Source of the DNA: Roseovarius salinarum
GTDB taxonomy: Bacteria; Pseudomonadota; Alphaproteobacteria; Rhodobacterales; Rhodobacteraceae
Reading direction: 5' to 3'
DNA: 64,000 bases
Assembly (NCBI RefSeq): GCF_002834145.1
Contig: NZ_PHNT01000013.1
Span: 1 to 64,000 of the forward strand
The notes beneath the pieces were generated by a model. It was not told the DNA's origin, made no database searches, and saw nothing but the letters and a program-made list of their open reading frames with translations. Made by a program: the position numbers and the translations under genes. Below are positions 55,801-63,090 of this stretch, in pieces (position 1 is the stretch's first letter; each line of letters begins with the position of its first letter).

Positions 55801-57463
55801 TGCGCTGCGCGAGGCCGGGCACGACCCGGACGACTTCAAGGTCACGGTCATGCTGCACACCTTCATCGCGCCCACCCGGGACGCCGCGCGCGAAACCGCA
55901 CGCGGCCCGATGAAGGATTACCTGCGCAGCGCCGCCGGCCTCATCAAGCAATACGCATGGGCCTTCCCGGCCTTCAAGAAACCGCAGGGTGTGGAATCGC
56001 CCTTCGAGCTGGACCTCGGTGCGCTGGACGAGACCGAGATGGAGGCGATCCTGGACTTCGCGTTCGAGAGGTACTTCGAGGACGCGGGGCTTTTCGGCAC
56101 CGTGGCCGATGGCGTCGCGCGGGCCGAGCAACTCAAGCGCATCGGGGTCGACGAGATCGCCTGCCTGATCGACTACGGCATCGCTCCCGAAACGGTGCTC
56201 GACGGGCTGCGCCCGCTGGCCGAGGTCATGCGCACGGCAAACACGCCCACGCAACCGGCCGAGGACGACCATTCCATCGCGGCACAGATCCTGCGCCACG
56301 GGGTCACACACATGCAGTGCACGCCGAGCATGGCGCGGCTACTGGCGATGAACGACGCCGCGCGCGGCGCCCTTTGGCACGTCAAGCAGCTGTTGCTGGG
56401 CGGCGAGGCCCTGCCCGGCGACCTTGTGGACGACCTGCGCGGTGCGACCAGCGCGCAGATCCTCAACATGTACGGACCGACCGAGACGACCATCTGGTCG
56501 AGCGCCGCGCGCGTGGATGGCGCCGTGGGCCATACCGCCCCCTTGGGCCGCGCCATCGCGAACACCGGGCTTTACGTCCTCGGCCCCGAAGGCGCGCTGG
56601 CGCCGACCGGCGTGCCCGGCGAACTCTTCATCGGCGGCGAGGGCGTGACACCGGGCTATTGGAAGCGCGACGACCTGACCGCGGAACGCTTCGTCGCAGA
56701 CCCCTTCGCGACAAGGGGCGATGCGGCGCGGCTTTACCGCACCGGCGACCTTGTCCGCTGGTCGCCCGATGGCCGGCTCGACTTCCTCGGCCGTGCCGAC
56801 GACCAGGTGAAGGTCCGCGGCCAGCGCATCGAGCTGGGCGAGATCGAAAGCTGCATGAAACGCTTCGCCGGCGTGCAAGAGGCCGTCGTGGTGGCCCGAG
56901 ACAGAGCGGGGGGCGACACGCGGCTTGCCGGGTACTACACCGGCGCCGACCCGAGCGCCGCGGCCCGCCTGCGGGCGCACCTGCAAAGCTGCCTGCCCGA
57001 GGCGATGATCCCGGCCGACCTTGTCGCGCTCGACCGGATGCCACTTACCCCGAACCGCAAGATCGATCGTGCGGCGCTGCCCGACCCGGCCGCGCGGGAC
57101 ACCGACGCGCCGCCGCCGAGGGCGGCCGAGGGCGGATCGGACATGGAACGGACGCTGGCGGGTATCTGGGCCAGTGTGCTGGGCGTGCGCGACATCGCGC
57201 CCGACGACAACTTCTTCGACCTCGGGGGGCATTCGCTGCTCGCCGTGCAGGCGCACCGCGACATCCGCGCCCGCACGGGACACAGCACGCTGTCGATCAC
57301 CGACATCTTCCGTTTCCCGGTGCTCAAGGACCTTGCCCGGCACATCGAGGGCCACGCCGAACCGGCACCGCCAGAGCCCGTGACAGCCGGCCCGGCGCGG
57401 GACACGACGATTTCCAAGCGGCGCGCAATGCGCGCCGGCCGGCGCGGCGGGCGCGGCACGTGA
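52826..57463 (+). CDS. NRPS: formyltransferase - C-like - A (split by flavin monooxygenase) - PCP
   Basis: A 1545-residue synthetase. Formyltransferase domain (about 1-290): Asn92, His94 and Asp130, the catalytic trio of methionyl-tRNA formyltransferases. A region at about 300-520 resembles a condensation-domain tail but lacks HHxxxDG. Adenylation domain from about 535: A3 TSGSTGTPKG (698-707), A4 around Asp743. A luciferase-like FMN monooxygenase of the natural-product type (about 777-1139) is inserted before A5 (NMYGPTE, 1214-1220). Lys1412 is the A10 lysine. Carrier Ser1470. The ten specificity residues read D-I-L-Q-L-G-M-I-W-K, the glycine code. No thioesterase is present. The stop overlaps the PPTase start. 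Confidence 0.93.
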   Translation: MTRFTCILVGDETLLIGCGDQLRDCGHEILAVVSRNPAIRDWASHEGLPTFDDANALRDGPRADGADWLLSIANLSVIPDDVRALARRGAVNFHDGPLPGYAGLNTPVWALMAGETKHGVTWHMMEGGVDTGDILVQREIAIEPGETAHSLNSKCYAAGLDSFGAVLDELETGQPHRRPQDLTQRGYFGARHRPPAGGRLDFARPSDDLARTVRALDFGGYWNPVARPRFTAGGRAFFVGTAEAIARTDEAAPGRVLDSAGGRLVIATQDGAIALSSLTDAAGRPVHPQDIAKAGQVLPCPSPDDADRLRALAAELAGHQDRWRDRLAGMTPVNVPLAGEAAHTPNWAETTLHLPRGSDRDARIALLALWALQGAGQVAADVAMAHAALSERAAASPDQLTPWVPLRADTTGCATFGELRAAIAAGLAETGGTQGFALDLPSRDPALDPAQIPGVAISEGGRPFAGPAIHAFLHSDGTCNLHLDRARLSDAAIELLVARLETMVTRAETGGDTDSLALDTLNALPDAERAMLLDAGAGPEAAYDAALTVPRDFERQAAETPEAVALVFEDRALTFDDLNAQANAVASRLRAAGVGPGVAVGLCLRRSLDLVIGALAIMKAGGAYVPLDPEYPTERLAHVLADSRATVVLAHRQTEALLSPVSTDRVVRLEDALARKPAASGNVDGGAGPDDPAYVIYTSGSTGTPKGVAVAHRNLANFFRGMDDLVDREAGSVWLAVTSIAFDISVLELFYTLARGFKVVLAGGEIPAAVGGTSVPVSDRPMEFSLYYWGNDDGPGPKKYELLLEGAKFADANGFAAIWTPERHFHAFGGPYPNPAVSGAAVAAVTGNISVRAGSCVAPLHHPARIAEDWAVIDNLTSGRAGLALASGWHPDDFVLRPENTPPRNKPALFDTMQKVRALWRGEAVGFPTETGEMREVRTLPRPVSETLECWVTTAGNPETWRDAGRHGAHVLTHLLGQTIEEVAEKIKIYHGALREAGHDPDDFKVTVMLHTFIAPTRDAARETARGPMKDYLRSAAGLIKQYAWAFPAFKKPQGVESPFELDLGALDETEMEAILDFAFERYFEDAGLFGTVADGVARAEQLKRIGVDEIACLIDYGIAPETVLDGLRPLAEVMRTANTPTQPAEDDHSIAAQILRHGVTHMQCTPSMARLLAMNDAARGALWHVKQLLLGGEALPGDLVDDLRGATSAQILNMYGPTETTIWSSAARVDGAVGHTAPLGRAIANTGLYVLGPEGALAPTGVPGELFIGGEGVTPGYWKRDDLTAERFVADPFATRGDAARLYRTGDLVRWSPDGRLDFLGRADDQVKVRGQRIELGEIESCMKRFAGVQEAVVVARDRAGGDTRLAGYYTGADPSAAARLRAHLQSCLPEAMIPADLVALDRMPLTPNRKIDRAALPDPAARDTDAPPPRAAEGGSDMERTLAGIWASVLGVRDIAPDDNFFDLGGHSLLAVQAHRDIRARTGHSTLSITDIFRFPVLKDLARHIEGHAEPAPPEPVTAGPARDTTISKRRAMRAGRRGGRGT

Positions 57464-58179
57464 CCGCCGGCGTGCACGATACCCTTGAGCAGGCCGTGCG
57501 CGGGCTGTTCGGCCCGCACGTCGGAATCGGCGTCACCGATCCGACGGCCCCGCCGGGGCCGCTTTACCCGGGTGAAGGCGCATCGATGGCGCACGCGCGA
57601 AGCCCACGCCGGCGGGAGTTCGCCGCCGGCCGGGCGGCGGCGCGCGCGGCGATGCGCCGGATCGGGCGGTCGCCCGCGCCCGTGCCGCCGGCGCCCGACA
57701 GGTCGCCGGTCTGGCCCCCGGGCATGGCCGGGAGCATCTCGCACAGTGACCGGCTGTGCCTTGCCGTGATCGCGCCGGAATGCGATCACCGAGCGCTCGG
57801 CGTCGATCTCGAACCGGCCGCCCCCCTCGAGGCCGACCTCTTCGCCACCGTCTGCACCGCGGCCGAGCGCGCCTGGCTCGACCGCCAGCCCGAACAACGG
57901 CGCGGGCATTTCGCGCGTGCGCTCTTCAGTGCCAAGGAATGTGCCTACAAGGCCCAGTATCCGATCAGCCGCCAAGTGCTGGATTTCCACGCGTTCGAAA
58001 CCGAATTGGACTTCGCAACCGGCGTGTTCCGGGCCGCTTTCACCGGAGACGTGCCCGGCTTTCCGGCCGGCACCGTGCTTTCGGGGCGTCACACGGTGGC
58101 GGCAGGGCACATCGTCACCGCCCTCGCCTTGCCGCCGGTCGGCGCGGACCGGGCGCGCGTGGCGTGTGTCTCCGGATGA
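57460..58179 (+). CDS. 4'-phosphopantetheinyl transferase (EntD/Sfp superfamily)
   Basis: A 239-residue enzyme that would transfer phosphopantetheine from CoA to the carrier serines of the PKS and NRPS. Motifs: RREFAAGRAAAR (51-62), GSISHSD (91-97), GVDLEP with Asp116 and Glu118 for magnesium, and FSAKECAYKA (156-165) with Lys159/Glu160. It starts at GTG 57460 overlapping the NRPS stop and overlaps the next gene too. A dedicated PPTase inside the operon supports a self-contained biosynthetic system. Confidence 0.93.
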   Translation: MTAGVHDTLEQAVRGLFGPHVGIGVTDPTAPPGPLYPGEGASMAHARSPRRREFAAGRAAARAAMRRIGRSPAPVPPAPDRSPVWPPGMAGSISHSDRLCLAVIAPECDHRALGVDLEPAAPLEADLFATVCTAAERAWLDRQPEQRRGHFARALFSAKECAYKAQYPISRQVLDFHAFETELDFATGVFRAAFTGDVPGFPAGTVLSGRHTVAAGHIVTALALPPVGADRARVACVSG

Positions 58180-59159
58180 GCGCCGGGCTGGAGAAAACGC
58201 GCATGACCGACCGTACCACCCTGCTGATCATCCTCGCGATCCTCGGCGGCATGGCGGCCGTGGCCTGGACCATGATCGCCGCGCGCAGCGGGCCCGACCC
58301 CGAAACGATCCGTCGGGCCTATGCCACGCCGGCGCCGCCGCCCGGCGACGGCTTGCGGGTGTTTCACCTCGGCCACAGCCTGGTGGGGCGGGACATGCCG
58401 GCGATGCTGCAACAACTTGCCGGCACCGGGCATGCCTACGAAAGCCAACTGGGCTGGGGCACCTCGCTGATGCAGCACTGGGAACCCGACGAACCGATAA
58501 AGGGTTTCGATGAGGAGAACGCGCACCCTCGTTTCCGGCCGGCGCACGAGGCGGTGGGATCGGGCGACTACGATGCCGTCGTGCTGACCGAGATGGTCGA
58601 GATCCGCGACGCCATCAAGTACCATGACAGCGGCAGCTATTTCCCGAAATGGGCGGCGTCGGCGCGCGCGGGCAACGCGGAGACCCGCGTCTACCTTTAC
58701 GAAACATGGCCGCGGCTGGACGACCCGGACGGCTGGCTGACACGGCTCGACCGCGACGTCGAACGGTACTGGACGGAGGAGATCCTGCTGCGCGACCTGG
58801 CGGTGAACGCGCCGGAGCGCCCGGCTTACCTGATCCCGGCCGGGCAGGTCATGGCGGCTTTCGTCCGGGCATTGGAGAGCCGCGGCAGCATCGGCGCGGT
58901 GCAGTCGCGCCAAGACCTGTTCCGCCGGACCGAGGCCGATGAACTGGACCCGATCCATGTCAACGACCTTGGCGCCTATCTTGTCGCGCTGACGCACTAC
59001 GCGGTGCTCTATCAGCGCTCGCCGGTGGGCCTGCCGCACGAGCTGCGGCGTGCCGACGGGACGCCGGCCGCAGCTCCGTCCGAGGAAGTGGCACGCTTGA
59101 TGCAGCGCACCGTCTGGGAGGTCGTCAAGGAAGAGGAAATGACCGGAGTGCCCCAATGA
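58176..59159 (+). CDS. Membrane-anchored SGNH-hydrolase-like protein
   Basis: A 327-residue protein with one N-terminal hydrophobic segment (about residues 15-34) and an extracytoplasmic domain. The block FHLGHSLVGRDMP carries the candidate nucleophile Ser68 and DPIHVNDLG the candidate Asp258/His261 of an SGNH (GDSL-like) hydrolase. Such enzymes deacetylate or acetylate sugars. ATG 58176 overlaps the PPTase stop; ATG 58203 would also keep the anchor. It is coupled to the secreted protein downstream, so the two probably act on the same substrate. Confidence 0.7.
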   Translation: MSAGLEKTRMTDRTTLLIILAILGGMAAVAWTMIAARSGPDPETIRRAYATPAPPPGDGLRVFHLGHSLVGRDMPAMLQQLAGTGHAYESQLGWGTSLMQHWEPDEPIKGFDEENAHPRFRPAHEAVGSGDYDAVVLTEMVEIRDAIKYHDSGSYFPKWAASARAGNAETRVYLYETWPRLDDPDGWLTRLDRDVERYWTEEILLRDLAVNAPERPAYLIPAGQVMAAFVRALESRGSIGAVQSRQDLFRRTEADELDPIHVNDLGAYLVALTHYAVLYQRSPVGLPHELRRADGTPAAAPSEEVARLMQRTVWEVVKEEEMTGVPQ

Positions 59160-60877
59160 CGCGATGCCTTCTTGCCGCCATCGCCGTTGCCGCGGCCGGC
59201 CTTCTGCCCGTTGTCTCCACGGCGCAGCAGGCGCCCCGGGCCGATGTGCCGCTGGGCCTGAACCTCGCCCCTGTCAACGACTGGAGCACGCAACAACCCT
59301 TCATCGACGTGATGAAGACCGCACGCCCCTGGATCGGACACAAACCCGGCCAGTGGGGTGGCGTCGACCACGAGGCCTTGGCCGCGCGCGGCATCCTCGA
59401 CGAAAACGGCTGGCCCACCGAGATTCCGCACGACCTTGGCTCCATCGGCACGCTGATCCTGACCGACCTGCCCGAAGACGCGGACATCTATGCCGGCCGC
59501 TACCTTCTGACCTTCCGGGGCGACGGCATTGTCGAGGTCGGCGGGAGCGCGGAAAACGTGCGCTACGGCGATGGACAGCTGCGGTTCGATTTCACCCCCG
59601 GCGGTGGGTTCGTCGGGCTGCGTATCCAGCGTAGCGACCGGCGCGGGACCGGCGACTACCTGCGCGACATATCGGTCGTGAAGATGGAGCACGCGGAGGC
59701 GTGGCGGCGCGGCAAACACTTCAACCCGCATTGGCTGGAGCGGATGCGCGGCGTCTCGGTGCTGCGGTTCATGGACTGGATGGACACCAACAATTCCAAG
59801 CAGGGCCGGTGGCAGGACCGACCGCGGCCCGACGACTACACCTACGCCGAAAAGGGTGTGCCCGCCGAGGTCATGGTCGCGCTGGCCAACGAACTGGGCG
59901 CAGACGCGTGGTTCTGCATGCCCCACCTCGCCGACGACGACTACATCCGCCGTTTCGCCGAGACCGTGAAGGCAAGGCTGGACCGGCCGAACCGGGTCTA
60001 CGTGGAATATTCCAACGAGGTCTGGAACTGGATGTTCGACCAGACGAAATGGGCCGATACCCGCGCCGAGGCCCGCTGGGGCAAGGAGCACAAGGGGGTG
60101 CAGTTCTACGGCATGCGCGCCGCGCAGGTTGCACGGCTCTGGGCCGAGGTGTTCGGTGACGTGCGCGACCGGCTGACCACGGTGGTGGCCACCCACACCC
60201 GCTGGCTGGGACTGGAAACCCAGATCCTTGACGCGCCGCTGTGGGTCAACGAGGCGCCGGAGCAGAACGCCCCACCGGCGCAGGCCTTCGACGCCTACGC
60301 CGTGACCGGCTATTTCGGCCATCCGCTGGGCAAACCCGAACGCCGCGACATGCTGGCGCGCTGGCTGGCGGAAAGCCGCGCTGCCGCGCGCGCGACCGGG
60401 CAAGCCCAGGGGCTGTCCGGCGCTGCCCTCGAGGAGCACGTCGCGCGCCATCGCTACGACGCGGCCGTCGAGAAGGCCACCGAGGAGCTGGCGGACGGGC
60501 GCCACTCGGGACAGGTTGACGGCACGCTGTCCAACCTGCTGGACCATATCCAGCCGCACCACGCGCAGGTCGCGCGTGACCGTGGTCTGGAGCTGATCAT
60601 GTACGAGGGTGGCACGCATGTCTTGGGGCACGGGCCCGTGACAAACGACGAAGAGATCACCGCCTTCTTCACGCACCTGAATTACACGCCACAGATGGCG
60701 CAACTCTACCGCCGCCTCGTCGCCGGTTGGGCCGAAACGGGCGGTGGACTGTTCACCGCGTTCAACGACGTGATGAAGCCCATCAAATGGGGCAGCTGGG
60801 GCCATCTGCGCCACCTTGGCGACGACAACCCCCGCTGGCGCGCGATCCAGACGCTAAAGGACCCGGCGCTGCAATGA
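59156..60877 (+). CDS. Secreted glycoside-hydrolase-like (cellulose-binding-type) protein
   Basis: A 573-residue exported protein: signal peptide to about residue 23 (VSTAQQ), a beta-rich N-terminal part (about 30-180), then a TIM-barrel-like domain. YVEYSNEVWNW puts Asn287-Glu288 where clan-A glycosidases have the acid/base, and LIMYEGGTHV puts Glu484 at the nucleophile position. No glycan specificity can be read. Both ends overlap neighbouring genes by four bases, tying a glycan-active protein to the PKS/NRPS genes. Confidence 0.7.
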   Translation: MTRCLLAAIAVAAAGLLPVVSTAQQAPRADVPLGLNLAPVNDWSTQQPFIDVMKTARPWIGHKPGQWGGVDHEALAARGILDENGWPTEIPHDLGSIGTLILTDLPEDADIYAGRYLLTFRGDGIVEVGGSAENVRYGDGQLRFDFTPGGGFVGLRIQRSDRRGTGDYLRDISVVKMEHAEAWRRGKHFNPHWLERMRGVSVLRFMDWMDTNNSKQGRWQDRPRPDDYTYAEKGVPAEVMVALANELGADAWFCMPHLADDDYIRRFAETVKARLDRPNRVYVEYSNEVWNWMFDQTKWADTRAEARWGKEHKGVQFYGMRAAQVARLWAEVFGDVRDRLTTVVATHTRWLGLETQILDAPLWVNEAPEQNAPPAQAFDAYAVTGYFGHPLGKPERRDMLARWLAESRAAARATGQAQGLSGAALEEHVARHRYDAAVEKATEELADGRHSGQVDGTLSNLLDHIQPHHAQVARDRGLELIMYEGGTHVLGHGPVTNDEEITAFFTHLNYTPQMAQLYRRLVAGWAETGGGLFTAFNDVMKPIKWGSWGHLRHLGDDNPRWRAIQTLKDPALQ

Positions 60878-61719
60878 ACGGTGCGATTGCGCCCGCTGCC
60901 ACGGTCATCGTGCCCGCCCACGACGAGGCGGAATTCATCGCGCCATGCCTCGCGGCGCTGCTGGCCTCGGATATTGCCGCGCCGGTAGAGGTGATCGTCG
61001 TCGCCAACGGCTGCACGGACGACACCGCCCGGATTGCAAAGGGGTTCCACGCGCCCGCCGAGACGCGCAACTGGCGTTTGCAGGTTCTGGAGCGCGAGCA
61101 GGGTGACAAGCTGCGCGCGTTGCAGGCCGGCGACGACGCGGCGGCGGCACCGGTGCGGATCTACCTTGATGCCGACACGCGGGTGAGCGCCGGCCTTCTT
61201 GGCGAGTTGATCGCCGCGCTCGATTCGCCCGGGCCGCGTTATGCCAGCGGGCGCCCGAGGGTCGCCCCGGCACGCAGCCCGGCCACGCGCGCCTATGCCC
61301 GGTTCTGGCAGCGCCTGCCGTTCTTCCGCGCGCCGGCGCCGGGCTTCGGGATCTACGCGGTCAACGCCGCCGGGCGCGCCCGCTGGGATCGATGGCCGGC
61401 GATCATCTCCGACGACACCTTCGCGCGGATGAATTTCGCGCCGGAGGAACGTGTGGCCGTCGGCGCCCCGTACGACTGGCCGATGGTCGAGGGCTTCGGC
61501 CCGTTGGTCCGCGTGCGCCGGCGGCAGGACGCGGGCGTGCGCGAGATCGCCCAACGCTTCCCGGATCTTGCGAAGAATGCCGATCCGTCCGCCCGTTCCG
61601 CCAAGCTGCGGGCGGCGCTGCACGACCCGATCGGTTTCGCCGTGTACGCGGGCGTTGCCCTATGCGTCCGGCTGCCCCTCGGGCGCGGCGGATGGGCGCG
61701 GGGACGCGGACCCGCCTGA
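60874..61719 (+). CDS. Glycosyltransferase family 2, last gene of the PKS-NRPS operon
   Basis: A 281-residue GT-A enzyme: VIVPAHDEAEFI, VVANGCTDDTA, the metal motif LDADTRVS (about residues 96-103) and ISDDTFARMNF (about 178) as the acceptor-side acid motif. A short hydrophobic stretch lies near the C-terminus. It overlaps the preceding gene (ATGA). Its last 60 bases overlap the 3' end of the convergent GT4-type gene. Confidence 0.85.
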   Translation: MNGAIAPAATVIVPAHDEAEFIAPCLAALLASDIAAPVEVIVVANGCTDDTARIAKGFHAPAETRNWRLQVLEREQGDKLRALQAGDDAAAAPVRIYLDADTRVSAGLLGELIAALDSPGPRYASGRPRVAPARSPATRAYARFWQRLPFFRAPAPGFGIYAVNAAGRARWDRWPAIISDDTFARMNFAPEERVAVGAPYDWPMVEGFGPLVRVRRRQDAGVREIAQRFPDLAKNADPSARSAKLRAALHDPIGFAVYAGVALCVRLPLGRGGWARGRGPA

Positions 61720-62925
61720 CCCGGCACCAACCGCACTGCGGAAATGCGCGGCAAGCTTTTCGGCCTCGCGGTGCATGTCGTGACGTTGCAGGACCCTTTG
61801 ATGCGCGGCCCGGCCCATGCGTGCACGCGTCTCGGGCGGGGTGGCCGCGAGATCCTCCACCGCGGCGGCCAGTGCCTGCGTGTCACCGGCGGGCACGAGC
61901 CAGCCGGTTTCCCCGGGGCGAACCAGTTCCGGGATCCCGGCGACATGGGTCGCGATCACCGGCCGCCCCTTGGCCATCGCCTCCATTATGACCATCGGCA
62001 GTCCTTCGGCGAAGCTCGGCATCACCAGCGCGTCCGCCTTGGACAGTTCGTCGCGCACCGCTTCCTCGTCCACCCAGCCGGTCAGCGTCACATGAGACGT
62101 GAGACCTTGGCGGGCGATTTCGCGTTCGAACACCACGCGCAGGGGGCCGTCACCGATCAGCGTCAGGTGGATATCCGGCTGATCCCGACGCAGGCGGTCG
62201 ATGACCGGGATCAGTCCCATCTGCCCCTTCTGCTCCACCAGCCGGCCGATACTGACCAGCCTCAGTCCCGTTTCGGGCGGCGGCGTGGGCGCGGCGTGAC
62301 GCGCCGGGTCGATGCCGCAATGGACGACGCGGACCCTGCCCCAGTCACCGTGGTCCAGCCAGCGGCACAGCTGGCTGCGGCCGAACTGGCTGACGGCGAC
62401 GACGAAGGCCGCATGCCGCATCTTCAGGGCAAGCGACAGCGCGCGTGGGGCGTCGAACTCCTCCGGTCCGTGCACCGTGAAGCTGTAGCCCGGGCCACCC
62501 AGGGCGCGCAGCAGCATGGCGACGGCGGCCGCGTTGGTTCCGAAGTGCGCATGCACATGCTCGATCCGGTGACGGCGGCATGCGGTGAGCAGGTAACACG
62601 CCTCGGCCAGGTAAACGAGGTGGCGCAGTCGGCTCCGCGCGGCCCGGCCGGCCAACCATGCCAGGCGCAGCGCGCGCAGGAACGCGGACGGCCGCCTCGC
62701 GAATGCACCCAGGACGCACCCCGCGAGTGCGCCCGCACCGGCGGCCAGAACGTACCGCGTTCGTTCGGCTTCCGCCACGTCCTGCGGATCAACCAGCGGC
62801 ACGTCGGGCCGGCGCATGGCAAAGCGGTGAACCTCGACACCCTGCTCCTCCAGCGCCCCGAGTTCGCGGCGGATGAAGCTGTGCGAGGGCTGGGGATAGG
62901 TATTCAGAACATAGGCGATTTTCAC
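61660..62925 (-). CDS. Glycosyltransferase family 4 (GT-B)
   Basis: A 421-residue GT-B enzyme. The N-terminal domain starts KIAYVLNTYPQPSHSFIRREL and includes HVHAHFGTNAA. The C-terminal domain holds VSIGRLVEQKG and the donor-binding E-x7-E motif in SFAEGLPMVIMEAMAKG. It probably adds a hexose during repeat-unit assembly. It converges with the preceding glycosyltransferase gene, with a 60-base overlap, and is divergent from the flippase gene. Confidence 0.9.
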   Translation of the reverse strand: MKIAYVLNTYPQPSHSFIRRELGALEEQGVEVHRFAMRRPDVPLVDPQDVAEAERTRYVLAAGAGALAGCVLGAFARRPSAFLRALRLAWLAGRAARSRLRHLVYLAEACYLLTACRRHRIEHVHAHFGTNAAAVAMLLRALGGPGYSFTVHGPEEFDAPRALSLALKMRHAAFVVAVSQFGRSQLCRWLDHGDWGRVRVVHCGIDPARHAAPTPPPETGLRLVSIGRLVEQKGQMGLIPVIDRLRRDQPDIHLTLIGDGPLRVVFEREIARQGLTSHVTLTGWVDEEAVRDELSKADALVMPSFAEGLPMVIMEAMAKGRPVIATHVAGIPELVRPGETGWLVPAGDTQALAAAVEDLAATPPETRARMGRAAHQRVLQRHDMHREAEKLAAHFRSAVGAGSGGSASPRPSAAPEGQPDA

Positions 62926-63090
62926 GTCGTCACCGCGCGCAGGCCCTTTTGCGAATCACGCTAAACGTTGCGCCACGGCTTGAGAAGGCGAAGCCGCGGG
63001 CGTCTGGCCCCACTCACGCGATTGACCGGGCACAACCGCCCCCGTAGCCTGCCAAAACAATTCTCTGGTTCGGGCAGGTCGGGGCGCAGG

